A stretch of 64,000 bases of DNA, from NCBI GenBank assembly GCA_001692895.1, contig KV748196.1, positions 1 through 64,000 of the forward strand. Reading direction: 5' to 3'. Below, one piece after another: positions 11,481-23,599 of this stretch (positions are counted from its first letter, which is position 1; every line of letters starts with the position of its first letter). The position numbers and the translations under genes were made by a program. The notes beneath the pieces are model-generated. The model had not been told where the DNA came from, did no database searches, and saw only the letters and a list, made by a program, of their open reading frames with translations. Source of the stretch: Cenococcum geophilum 1.58. Lineage: Eukaryota > Ascomycota > Dothideomycetes > Gloniales > Gloniaceae.

Positions 11481-12057
11481 ATATATATAAAGCCTCGTAT
11501 AGAGCCCTAGTAGTGTTGCTTAAGGGGTATATATAGGGTGTTGCTTTAGGGGGTATCCTACTAGGAACCTAATAGGACGATTAGGAAATACTAGTTTCCT
11601 ATTAAGAGCCTATTAGGATAATTAGGAAATATTAGTTTCCTATTAAAAGCGTATTAGGATAGTAGGGTCCTATTAAGAGCCTATTAGGACGACTAGGACG
11701 TTTAGGACGTTTAGGACGTTTAGGACATTAGGACATTTAGGACGTCTAGGACGTCTAGGATGATTAGGAAAATTAAAATCCTACTAGGAGCCTGTTAGGA
11801 GCCTATTAGGACAATTAGGACCTCTAGGAAAATCAAAATCCTATTAGGAGGCCTCTAGGATCTTAGCACCCTAATAAAATGCTAATACTACCTAGATAGT
11901 TCTCTCCTTAGTAGTAATTCTTAGAATATAATTAGAGTTAATCTGTTAGGTAATTACTCCACTAGTTATTATTATATTGTTAACTTTAGTTTATATTACC
12001 TATATACCTAGCCTATTAACAAGCCTATCGTAGTACTTACTATAAGGTTCCGTTATA

Positions 12058-14226
12058 TAATTACTACCTAGTTACGGTATTAAATATAGAAGGTTAAATA
12101 ATATACTACTAAAAGTAGCTACTATAACGCTATTGACGGCGGTAACTACTTTAAGGTTAGGTAATAACACTAGTATAGTAGACACTGACTTATAGCAACC
12201 TATAACGGTTGAATAACTGTAAGAGATAGTTAACTAGCTAACAGAAAATAATATAATATTAGAAAATAGGATTAACGGGATAGGAGTAGTAAAGATTAAG
12301 CTACTATTAATCGAAAGGTACTTAGGAGAAAGATTAAAGCTTAAAGAATTCCTTATATAAATGCACTTTAAGGTAACGTAAGAAGGAGTAAAGCTACTAA
12401 TACCTATAGATTAAATAGTATATACAGGACTATTCCTATTAGAAAGGGCACTTAAATAGTTTAAATTTTACCTTATAAAAATATAAGTAAATAGAATAAT
12501 AACTACTAGGTCCTCGAAATCGGACTCTGCACCTATACGTGGTAAGGCCTACGAACCTGCTGGTCTTCGGACTCAGCAGAGCCAACGCAGAGACGTCGCA
12601 CAGCTGCGGGTAGGAGGTCGTGGTGGTGGTTGAAATGTTGTGGGGGGTAGTGAAAAGTTTTCACATGGGATGGTGAGATCTCGAAAACCACTACTAACGG
12701 TAACCCCCTTCATAGTAGACAACTGCTACACCCCTATTTAACCCTGTGTGATCCTCGCGGATACAAGATGGAATCCAATGTCCCCTAAAACCCTCAATTA
12801 AAAGCATCGACGACCTCACATCAACGAACGAGCGATCGCGAGCGAACGAACGAACGAGCAAATATACGGCCCCTCCTAACCCCCAGGGCAATCGCCCGCG
12901 GAGCATGCGGTCACTCGCCGTCAACTACCAAATACTACCTAGCAGCCTGGATTGCAACCCACGGTTTTCCCTATCTTCTTTCAACGGAGTGGTGACCCTT
13001 AGAAAGGGCCTAGCTGGGGCCTAGGCGTAAAAGATACCCAATAATATATCCCGCTCGCTTATCAGTATTACGGTAGTTAGAATGGATGAATCCCCCTTAC
13101 GCCTTCAATGGCTCTAGGGGGGGGGAGGCAAGGCGTATATGGTAATAGTCAACAAGAGATAGCATATAGGGGACGGACAAGATAGTCAAGATATGGGAGA
13201 GATAAGTATAAGTACACGGCAATCGATCGGCAAGGCCTAGCTAGGACGTAGTGAACCCTAGCTTTAGATAAGCTGGAGAAGAAAGCAGTGGTTCCCAAGG
13301 AGTTCAAAACATCTAAGGAGGAGGACGTGCAGTAGGCCCGTAGGGCCGCTGCTACGTGCAAGCATAGCAAATCGGGGTTTTTCATCCTACTAAGGCTGCT
13401 CATAGGGTTTTTCCTCCCCCAACAACTGCAGGGGTTTTCTTCCTGTAAATACACAAGTTTTCCCCCCTGTAACGGAGTAGTCTGCGTGGGCCAGTAGGAT
13501 CCGTATCAGACGTTAATCAAAGAATTACTACTAATAACTACTAATTAAGAAGTATAATTTATATTTATAAGCTAGGAAGGGTTTATAAAGTAACTTATAT
13601 AGATATTTGGAGATCTGGAGGCGGTAACTATAGCGGAAAGAAAACTCTAAAATATTACGTAATAAACTTTAGTAATTAAGTATATAACGCAGTTCTAAAC
13701 GCTAGCTATATAAGTTAAGTAGAATAATAAGGCGCTTATAGCATAGTATAAACAGGGACTTAAGGCTAAAGTCTAGGACGTAATTATTCTAATAGAAGAT
13801 GCGGACACCCTAAGGGAATTAATAGATTAAGTAATTAAGATTAATAATTAGATCTACTAAAGGGAATAGGCTAAAAGGGGCTAAGATAGAGTTCTACAGT
13901 TATATAAGGCATAGAGTATACAATAACTAAAGCTAAGTTAAAAACTATAGTATAGCGCAGAGCTAATGGACCTAAGCGGTACTAAAGAATTTAGAAAATA
14001 GAATAAGAAATTATAGAAACCTAAAGGGTAAGGATTAAGTAATTAAAGACCTAAGGAGCAGAGGCTAAACTAGGGATCTTAGTAGCAAAAGACATTTAGG
14101 CGGACTTTATAACAAGAAAAATGGTTTAGGGAAGGAGCTTATATAAATTGCGGAAAATAGGGTTATTACGTTAAAAACTATAGAAGTAGTTAGAGTTACT
14201 ACGTAGTAAAAGGAACAAGATTACTG
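12058..14226 (+). pseudogene. Gypsy leader and gag region (fossil)
   Basis: Leader and gag part of the Gypsy element, interrupted by the insert at 12509-13531 and ended by X-right. A CCHC-type zinc knuckle (CGK...) is recognisable near 14142-14200. It aligns with the reverse complement of about 44.9-45.98 kb in the second Gypsy copy. It is broken throughout. Confidence 0.8.
12509..13531. mobile_element. UnRIPed 1-kb insertion with 12-bp duplication
   Basis: A segment of normal GC content sits in the AT-rich gag and is flanked by a perfect 12-bp repeat TAATAACTACTA (12497-12508 and 13532-13543). The paralogous Gypsy copy (about 45.5-45.6 kb) lacks it, so it is a real insertion. No terminal inverted repeat or poly-A end is evident (ends GGTCCTCG and TTACTAC). 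A duplication this long is compatible with target-primed (LINE/SINE-like) or MULE-like insertion. Two short minus-strand frames (12694-12924 and 13149-13454) have no recognisable domain. A CGAA microsatellite lies near 12840-12860. The stretch 12604-12705 recurs in AT-shifted form at 62811-62895. Confidence 0.65.
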
Positions 14227-16697
14227 CATTAGTATTTTATTGGGGTGCCAAGATCCTAGAGGCCTCCTGACAGGATTTTGATTTTCCTGGAGGTCCTAAT
14301 CGTCCTAATAGGCTCCTAACAGGCTCCTAGCAGGATTTTAATTTTCCTAATCGTCCTGGACGTCCTAGACGTCTTAAACATCCTAATATCCTAAACGTCC
14401 TAAACGTTTTAAACGTCCTAGTCGTCCTAATAGGCTCTTAATAGGACCCTACTATTCTAATGCGCTCCTAATAGGAAACTAATATTTCCTAATTGTCCTA
14501 ATAGGCTCCTAATAGGAAACTAGTATTTCCTAATCATCCTGTCAGGTTCCTAGTAGGATACCCCCTAAAGCAACACCCTATATACACCCCTTAAGTAATA
14601 CTATTAGGGCTTTATACGAGGCTCTATATATATAAAGCTCTGCATAAAGCTCTGCATAAAGCTCTATACAAAACTCTATATAAAGCTCTATACGAAACTT
14701 ATACAAAGCTCTATACAAAGCTTATATAAAGCTTTATACAAAGCTTTGTACAAAGCTTTGCATAAGGCTCTATATAAAGCTCTATATAAAGCTTTATGCA
14801 TAAAGGCTCTATATAAGGCTCTACACGAGGCTTTACGCGAAACTTTGCGTATAGAGGCTCTACACGAAGCTCTACACGAGGCTCTACGCGAAGCTCTACG
14901 TACAGAGGCTCTACACAAAGCTCCGTATAACACACATTACTATTAGGTCCCTGCTATATTCCTGATAGCCCTATATATACCTCTGCCAAGCTACCCCCTT
15001 TATAGCTACCTTATTTTTTACCCTTCCTTACATCTTCCCTACCTTAGGAGGTACTAGAACGGCAGCTAGTAAAGGACCGTCACTAAAACTAAACGTCCGT
15101 CGCTAGAACCATATAACCGTCGCCAGAACTAGACGACTATTACTAGAACTAGATAACCGTCCTAAAGCCAGACAACCGTTACTAGAACTAGACAACCGTT
15201 ACTAGAACTAGACGACCGTTACTAAAACTAGACAACTATTACTAAAACTAGACGACCGTTACTAAAACCAGACAACTATTACCAGAACCATACGACCGTT
15301 ACTAAAACTAGATAACAACCTTTTAAAATAACTAGCCAGCGAATACTATAAACGATTTAATTAATTAATTAATTGAATTAAACCAGAGCTTTAATATTAG
15401 CCTATTACTAAATCAAACTAAGGCCTCCTAGGGAGGCACCCTAGACAACTACCGTTTGAATATACAGCTAGCGAATAGCCGTAGAGAACAATCTAAATCA
15501 ATTAGAGCCTTTAATCGGGCCAACCCCTCCCCTAAATTGAATTAGATACTAATATAGGCAAGTAAGCAAGTAGGCAGATAGGTAGGTAGATAGGTAGGTA
15601 GGAGAGGACCGTCGCCAGAACTATACAACCGTCGCTGTCGCCAGATAATAATTGTTTAAACAACCAGCTAGCGAACACCATAATTAATTCAATTAATCGA
15701 TTGAATCGAACTAGAGCCTTAATATTACCCTATTACCGAATTAAATCAAATTAGGGCCTCTTAGAGAGGCACCCTAGATAACTATTATTTAAATATATAG
15801 CCAGCAAACGCCTATAGAGAACGATTTAAATTAATATAATTAATTACAATTAAATTAAGCAGAGCCTTTAATCGGGCCGATTTCTCCCCTAAATAACAGA
15901 TATAGACAGGTAGGTATAGACAAGTAGGCACAACAGGTAGGTATAGACAGGTAGGCACAGATAGGTAGGCATAGACAGGTAGGTATAGACAGGTAGGCAT
16001 AGATAGGTATAGGCAGGTAGGTAGGCAGGTAGGCAGGTAGGCAGGTAGGTAGGTAGGTAGATAGGTAGGTAGGTAAGTAGGTAGGTAGGTAGGTAGGTAG
16101 GTAGGTAGGTAGGTAGGTAGGTAGGTAGGCAGGCAAGCAAGCAGGCAGGCAGGTAGGTAGGCAGGCACTAGGCCTAGTTAGGAAATCAGTACACAACCGG
16201 CGGATCATCGGGAATACCGCTAATTGACGATTTGGAGCCTCTACGAAGGCTTCCCCCTTAATCGATCGCTTAACGCCCGAGCGATCGTCCCCTTAAAACG
16301 ACGTAGGGCTCCTATAACAGACACAGACACAGACACAGGTAGTAGGCAGGAAGGATTGATTTGGACTATTTAGATTCCTTATATATAGAATAACGCCTAA
16401 AATTAAACTGGTTTTTATACTTATTAGCTAGCTATAAATACTAGAGCATTAATATACCTTATTTTTAAAATTTAAAATTTAATTATTGTCCTAATTGTCC
16501 TAATTGTCCTAATGGTCCTAATAGTCCTAATGGTCCTGGAGGTCCTAGAGGTCCTAGAGGTCCTAGTGGTCCGGGCGGTCCGAGCAACCTCCTAATAGGA
16601 AGCCGAGTGTAAGTGTCTCCTAGAGCTCCTAACAGCCCTAACAGGAGCTGTTAGGAACCTGTCAGTACTGTTAGGAGGTATAAACATTTTCCTAATG
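14227..16697 (-). mobile_element. Element X, right copy (inverted)
   Basis: 2,471 bp, the reverse complement of X-left without its small TIR insert, bounded by CATTAG and CTAATG. It sits in the gag region of the same Gypsy element. In sequence order it contains a 9-bp array (14260-14460), the 12-bp array (14615-14930), the 20-bp array (15060-15310), the duplicated block, the CCTACCTG-type array (15885-16150) and the 9-bp array (16490-16565). With X-left it forms an inverted repeat of about 2.4 kb separated by 2.3 kb. The target duplication is unclear (a shared TG at most). Confidence 0.7.
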
Positions 16698-19600
16698 TGG
16701 TAGACGATATATATATATAGAGGGATGATAATATACTGCGAGGAACAAAAGAATGTTTAATTAAAAGTTTCGCGTTTTGTTATAATAACGTATACTAAAT
16801 TTTTAAGGACGCTAAGTATAGCGTAAGCTATTAGCTATAAGAGCTATAACCTATAAGATATAGAGGAATTAATAAACTAGCTTATAGATCGGATATTAAG
16901 GATAATAAATTTAATAAAGGCGAAGTATTCCGTAATAATAGGGCAATAAAGGCAGCTTACTAGAAGTATGTAGACCTTGGAGATATTATATAAGAGGTAG
17001 AGGATAATTCCACTATAGAATAGGGAACATTAGTAGGGATTAAGACCCCACTAGATACGATATCTATCGCTTTATAAGACGCAAGAGAAGTAGGATAGCG
17101 AGCCACTTTGGCACTTAATAAAGGTAAAAAACCAAAAGCTTAAGATTTTTAAGATAAGATATAAAATAACTAAGATTCTTAAGATAAGATAAGGTAAGCT
17201 TAAGGACCTATAATAGATAATAACTAATAGAGTAGAGTAACGGCTTAGTTTAGTAAAATATAAATAAGCTTAGGATAAAGTTTCCTAAAGGTATAAGATT
17301 CTTAAGATAAGATAAGTGAGATTTAAGACTCTTAAGATAAAATAAGAACACTAATAAAGCCTAGTTAAACTAAGGCTAGGGTAAAGCTTAAGAAAGAAGC
17401 AAGCTTAGGATTAAAGAATTTAAGGGGTTAAGAATTCGGAGTATAAATAAAAGCACCTATAGATAAGAGGTAAGAGGCTTCTTCACAAAATAGAGAATTT
17501 GTAATTTAGATAGTAGTTAGACTAGGAGACAGATATATAGACCTAGAAGACTTACTAAGGGAATAAAACGTTTAGCCTAAAGATTAAAACGTTAATACTA
17601 AGATTAAGAAGTAAAAAGACTTTAAGGATCTATCTATAAGACGCAAACTAAAAGAAACTATAGAAGAACTTAGATAAAGAATTATTGTATAGTAAGAATA
17701 GAAACTAGATAAGAGGTCTAGTATATTAGGATATATAAGGGATAAAGTACTAGTATAAAGAATTACTAATAGGCCTAAGGTAGGTATATTAAGAGCTAAG
17801 TAGCTTACTAAACTAGAAAATAAAAAGGATTTAGGGATTCCTACTAGGTTTAAAGAATGATATATAAAGGGCTGTTATAATATAGTAATAAGAAGATACT
17901 TCCTTACGGACAAGCCGTATATACTCTAACAGCTATACTAAAAGTGGTATAGGCAACGATACAATAACAAGTAGGAAGATTTCTATATATAGTTAGACGA
18001 AAAAGTTATCTAGGACCACCCAATTATAAAGAAGGCTATGACTTATATTAAAGGAGCCTTAATTATAATATTAAAGGATCTAAAGGAACAATTAGAGGAC
18101 TAGAGAAGTAAGAGACGTATTTTAGTACCCGCGAATAAAGTTATAACATTTAGATTAGTATAATAAAGGTTTAAACTTAAAGATAAAGATAAGTTAAGAG
18201 TTAACCTAAAGTACCTAGTATACTATACGCTATTATGGATTGCATATATAGACAATATATAAAAAATGTATAAGAATCTAAAAGAAAAGAATTAGAAATA
18301 CCCTATAAGGATATATTAGGCGCTAGATAAGCAATAGTATAGGAATGCTAAGTATATACACAGCTAGCATTTAATAGAAGTTTAAGAGTTAGGGGACTTA
18401 ATACTTTAACTAAGAAGATTCCTTATAGAAGAATGCTTAAATAGATAATAGTGGTGGGAATGCCTAGAGAATATGTGTCTATAGTATATAGAAGACAAAA
18501 AGCGGACTAAATATTAGCCGAAGAATAAGCTAAGCGCATAAAGATTAAGCAGCTAATAGTTAGGAAAAGTAGAGGCCTATAAAACTAGAGGGAGCTAGTA
18601 GTAGAGCCTTAGACCCTTAAAGGAATTTAAGGATAACACCTAAATTTATAAGTTAAGTGGCAAGATTAGCAGTTTAAGGCGTTAATAGATAGTGGAGCAA
18701 CGCAAAACTATATCTTATTAATAGTAGTTAAGAGAATGGAATTACCTTATAGACAGAAGGAGTAACCTTACCTATTAGTTATAATTTTAGGAGATCTAAT
18801 AGCCTATGGAGGAGGGATTATTAATCTTAAAATAGGACCTATTTAAATAACTATTAAAGGGAGACGAATTAAGATATCTTTTAATATCCTACCGTTAGGA
18901 CGGGATGATGCAGTATTAGGAATACCTTAGTTATAGAAATATAATCTAAAGATTAATTAGATTATAGGTTAGGTTAATATTAGAGATACTTAACGCCGTA
19001 AGATGTAATAATAAGCTAAGATAGTATAGTATTAAGTAGGGGCAACCTATAAAGAAATAGAAAAAGGACTAAGTTACGTACTAAAGAGATACTATAAGTA
19101 TAGTAAGAAACTATGGTCGCTAAAAAGTAAAAAGCTGTTAAAGTATATAGTATAGGACTATAAAATAGAATTAAAACCAGAAATAAGTCTAAGGTTCTTT
19201 CTAATCTATAAGCTTACTAAAGAAGAAGGTAGAGTACTAAAAGAGTTTGTCTAAGAAAACTTATAAAAGGGATATATTAGACTATTATAATTATTAGCGG
19301 GTTATCCAGTACTATTTATACTAAAGAAAAATAGTAAACTAAGGCTGTGTATTAACTATAGATAGTTAAACAGCATTACTAGAAAGGATAGGTATCCTTT
19401 ACCCTTAATTAGCGAAATTTAAGATAGGATAGGTAATGTATAAATCTTTATAAAGATAGATCTAAGATAGGCATACCATTAGATTAGAATTAAGGAAGGC
19501 ATTAAATAGAAGGCAGCCTTTAGGTTAAAGAAAGGACTATATAAACCATTAGTTATATAATTTGGGCTTATAAACGCACTAGTAACATTCTAAAAGCGTA

Positions 19601-21930
19601 TTAACAACGTATTAGGAGAACACTTAGATAAATTTATTATAGTATATCTTAACGATATTATTATCTACTTAATAACTAAGAAAGAGCACGGAGAATACAT
19701 TAAATGGGTTTTAAAAAGACTATAGGAAGAACAGATACTAGTAGCAATTAAGAAATATAAGTTCTTTACTAGAAAGACCAATTTTATTAGATTTATTATT
19801 AAACTAAACCAACTTAGTATAGATCTAAAGAAGATTAAGGCTATAGTAAATTAGTAAGAACTAGAAAACGTTATATAGTTAAGATTGTTTTTAGGGTTTT
19901 ATAATTACTATAGAAGGTTTATAGCGTAGTAGTTAAAGGATATTAAACTATTTACGCGATTAATAAAGAAAGAAGAACTATAGGCATAGGGAAAGGAATA
20001 GTAAGAATTGTTTAAAAAGGTTAAAGAGTTATTTACTTAAGAACTAGTTCTTAAGATCTATTAACTAGAACTAAAGACAGTTATAGAAACGGATATATTA
20101 GACTTTATATTAGGGGCATACTTTATATAGAAATACTAAGATAGATAGCACCTAGTAGCATACTATAGTCGGAAAATAATACTACTAAAGTTAAACTATA
20201 ATATCTATAATAAGGAGTTGTTAGGTATAGTTATAGTACTAAAGAAATAGAGAGCATTCTTATAAGGTATAAAGAAACTATTTATAGTTAAGATAGATTA
20301 TAAGAACCTAATATAATTCCTAATAATAAAGGAACTTAACTAAAGATAGGTTAAATGGGTAGAGATACTTATAGAATACTATTTTAAGATCTAGTATACT
20401 AAGGAAATAGATAATATATAAGCCGATATATTAAGTTAAAAAGCTAAACTATAGAATAATAAAAAGCCATTAGGGGCTTTACTATAAAAAGATACAGACG
20501 GATTAATTAGATATAATTATCTAAAAATTATAGTAACCTAAAAAAACTAAATAAGGTTTATAAGTCACTAAAAAGCTTTTAGGTATAAGGAATTCTAAAA
20601 GTATAGCTAGGAGATTTATAAGCGGATATATACAAAAATTAAGAAGTGAAGTATATTCTAAGAAGTATAGCAGAACACTTTATAGAAAATTTCTATAAGG
20701 GAATAACTTAAGGACATAATAGAGCTATAGGCTTAGTGTTAAGACTCTAAAAAGAGTATATTATTAACAGAATCTAAAATATCGTAAGAAAAGTAATAAA
20801 GGAGTATCTAAATTGTTAAAGAAATAAACTAATAAGGCATAAGCCATACGGAGGGCTATAACCTATTAAAATACTAGAAAGACTATAGGAGGTTATATTA
20901 TAGGACTTTATTATTAAGTTACTAAAGTTAAGAGATTCTATTACTGGATAAGATTATAACGCGATTTTAGTAATAGTGGATAAGCTTATAAAGTGGGGAT
21001 ACTTTATAGCATATATAAAAGAAATCTCAGCGGAGGATATTGCTAAAATCTATATTAAGGAAGTGTTTATAAGATATAGAGCACTAAATAAAATTATATC
21101 GGATAGAGATCTAAGATTTATAGCAGCATTCTAAGAGGTATTTTTAGTAGAGTAAGGAGTTAGAGCAGTAACTTCCACCATATATTATCCGCAGATAAAT
21201 AGTTAAATAGAAAGATTAAACTAAACACTAGAGTAGTACCTAAGGCATTATATTAATTATATATAAAATAATTAGGTATTGCTATTACTAGTTATATAAT
21301 TTACATATAATATAACACTATAAAAAGGGATAGGCATATTACTATTTAAGGCAAATTACGGATATAAGCTAAGAATATCGTTATTACTATAGTAAGTAAA
21401 GAGGACGAGTAGTATAGCTAAAGAAAGAATAAAGATACTAATAAATCTTTATATAAACCTTATAGAATTAGTAAAGAAAGTATAAAAGAGAATAAAAAAG
21501 TACTATAATGCTAAGAGATTTAAGGGACTAGATCTTAAGGAGGGAGATAAAGTATAGCTACTATATAAAAATTTTAAGAGTTAACAACTAAGTAAGAAGT
21601 TAGACTATGTTAGACTAAGACCTTTTAAAATTATATAGAGAATTTCACTAGTTACGTTTAAGTTAAACCTACTAGTTAAGATAAAGATCTACCCTATATA
21701 GTATATTGTAATACTAGAGCTAGTATATAGAAATATTAAGCTATTAGTTTACGAAGTAGATATATATAGAGGATAAAAAGAAGATAAATAGTAAGTTTTA
21801 AAGATTATTAGTTATAAGGATATTAACAATAAAATATAGTACGAGGTTAAGTGGATAGGCTATAATAAGACTACCTAGGAACCACTAGAGAATTTAAAAA
21901 ACGCTATAAGAAAGGTATAGGAGTATTAAA
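16698..21930 (+). pseudogene. Gypsy gag-end and pol region with chromodomain (fossil)
   Basis: Continuation of the Gypsy body after X-right. In order it holds a poorly resolved zone, the protease (near 18.68 kb), RT (19.2-19.85 kb), RNase H (20.04-20.45 kb), integrase (20.75-21.45 kb) and a chromodomain ending near 21.93 kb. The chromodomain places it among chromoviruses, whose integrases often target heterochromatin. Breaks are very many and RIP-like. Confidence 0.85.
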
Positions 21931-22663
21931 AGAAATTAGGTTAGGCAGTATTAATAAAGAAGGATCGCTAAAGAATAAGTTACCTAAGGGGGACCTAAGA
22001 AGAGCAGTTGCCGAACTACTCAGATCTATTTCCTTTTCTATTAGAGGAGAATCTGTTCTTTTATTATTAAGTTCCTATAAACCTTATTTTATAAGTTTCT
22101 ATTCCTTAAAATAGACCTTCTTATAAACCTTTTTAAGACGGAGTAACTGAGCAAACGCCATAATATAGGCTTTAAGGGCCTTCCGCTCTATATTATAAGA
22201 ACGTTCTAACTTAGTAAGGGCTTAAGACAGTTTACCATCTAGCTACGCAGTAGTAGATTAAATATAAGACCCTAAAATAAATTAGTTAAGGGACTAGACG
22301 ACTATTAAGAGTAATAGGTCGCGTATATTTAGCATTAAAGACGGAGCAAACGTTATAGGACGAATAAATATTCGTTTTAGTGCACTCTAAGCAAAAGAAC
22401 GGTTATTGTAAAGATAGACTCGCCAATATAATATAGACTAACCCCTCTTTTAAACAATAAGAACACGGAAATAGTATAATCTCACTAAGAGATAATATCG
22501 CAGCAATAGTATAAGTATAACGTTACGCTTACGAAGATAAAAAAGCTTTAGGTATAATAAGTAATAATATTAACTAAATTAATTAAATAGATATTATACC
22601 TCTAGTAAACAACTTAGAGATATTAAGCGTCTTTAAGGACAAAGATAGAAAGGAGGGAGATAG
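21931..22663 (+). other. Gypsy 3' untranslated region and polypurine tract
   Basis: About 730 bp between the chromodomain and the 3' LTR without a recognisable domain. It ends in the purine-rich tract at about 22647-22663. Confidence 0.6.
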
Positions 22664-23087
22664 TATTACAGACGCTTTAAGTACAATATTATAACTACTT
22701 AGAGAGGAGTTAAAAGAAGCTAGTTAGTTAATTTAGGCATAGTCTAGAATAGAGCTAATAGAGCTATATAATAAGGAATAGTAACTAAGGTTATATAACG
22801 TTATACGCAGTATACGTAGTATACGAAGGGAATGTACGTATAATATATATAATACATACCTTATGTATAAAGGGGATTTCTTAGGAGTACGGTTATGTAT
22901 TTAAAGGACTACAGTCCCTACCCAGATAGTTCTCTCCTTTATAGTAATTCTTAGAATATAATTAAAGTTAATCTATTAGGCAACTACTCCACTAGTTATT
23001 ATTACGTTGTTAACTTTAGTTTATATTACCTACACACCTAGCCCATTAACGAGCCTATTGTAGTACTTGCTATAAGGTTCCGTTATA
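22664..23087 (+). repeat. Gypsy 3' LTR, 424 bp
   Basis: Uninterrupted copy of the LTR at 8828-9075 plus 11891-12057. It is preceded by a purine-rich tract and followed by the ACTAG target duplication. Differences from the 5' copy are mostly transitions. Confidence 0.9.
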
Positions 23088-23092
23088 ACTAG

Positions 23093-23599
23093 CTATATAA
23101 TTATTTATAGGCGCTTATATAACTAACCCCATAGTTAACCTTTTCTTTAGCCCCCCTTTAGCCTTACTATATAAAAGCCCCGCTATATTAAAGCCTTACG
23201 CGTTATAGAATAAACTAAAACTAATAAGTATAATTAGTTATAGACTAGAAAACGCTACCTACCCATATTTAGGCTATTATAGCTTAGCATTTAATTAAGC
23301 CCTATAAAGCCTTAGTCTAAGCTACGTTAGGTTAGCTTAACTTTTCTATACCTAATCTTTAATCCTTGCGTTTGCTTATACCTTACTTTTTTCCTTATAC
23401 TTTTTCCCTAGTTATTTCCTTATTGTAAGACGCGCCTAACATGTTTTTAACCTCCTTATATTTATTTGCTATTATACCGTCCTTATATACTAGCCTCTTT
23501 AATCTTCCCTCCCCGCCTACCTATCCGCCTACTATGCCAGCCCTCCCGATATAGCTTTTAGCGCATTCGCTTATAATAGTAAATCTTTTTAAATTAGAG
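23093..23599. other. Unassigned AT-rich spacer
   Basis: Sequence between the Gypsy target duplication and the kinase relic. It may hold the dead kinase promoter and start. No motif could be assigned. Confidence 0.4.

Larger units (their letters stand above)
9076..11887 (+). mobile_element. Element X, left copy (unrecognised low-complexity element)
   Basis: 2,812 bp inserted into the Gypsy 5' LTR, flanked by a CTA direct repeat (9073-9075 and 11888-11890). The continuous LTR at 22664-23087 shows the empty site. The ends are TATCAG...CTAATA here and CATTAG...CTAATG in the other copy, so short terminal inverted repeats of about 6 bp (CATYAG) are likely. The body is a series of arrays: a 9-bp AGGACCTCT type (9200-9360), a CCTACCTG type (9676-9905), a 20-bp type (10815-11065), a 12-bp type (11210-11480) and a second 9-bp type (11660-11860). 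It also contains an imperfect direct duplication of a block of about 230 bp (9945-10175 and 10590-10830). AATAAAA lies just inside the right end. No genuine protein-coding capacity is seen. The long frames within the arrays are repeat artefacts. Confidence 0.7.
8828..12057 (+). repeat. Gypsy 5' LTR, split by element X
   Basis: The LTR begins TGTTATAGACGC at 8828, runs to 9075, is interrupted by X (9076-11887) and its 3-bp duplication, and resumes at 11891 to end GTTCCGTTATA at 12057. It aligns with the 3' LTR, apart from a 9-bp unit duplicated only in the 3' copy. Confidence 0.85.
8828..23087 (+). mobile_element. Ty3/Gypsy chromovirus fossil with nested insertions
   Basis: A whole element by its ends: a 415-bp 5' LTR (itself split by element X) and a 424-bp 3' LTR, flanked by the perfect 5-bp duplication ACTAG (8823-8827 and 23088-23092). 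Without the nested inserts it is about 8 kb. A gag zinc knuckle lies near 14142-14200. The aspartic protease motif LIDSGAT is near 18680, and an RT core of YxDD type near 19634. An RNase H start (ETD...) is near 20090, the integrase spans about 20.8-21.4 kb, and a C-terminal chromodomain (YEVKWIGY...) lies near 21838-21900. A polypurine tract lies at about 22647-22663. It is broken throughout (very many breaks) in the RIP manner. Four insertions lie inside it: X-left, a 1-kb unRIPed insert, X-right, and a small TIR element within X-left. Confidence 0.9.

Noticed and set aside
11191-11536. YKALHKAL-like and VEPCVEPY-like frames on both strands
   Set aside because: Caused by the 12-bp array. 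The mirrored frames at 14688-14946 in X-right have the same cause.
9076-11887. Element X as a Helitron
   Set aside because: A TC start and a CTAA near the end can be found, but the flanks show a CTA duplication. Helitrons insert at AT without duplication, and no hairpin precedes the end.
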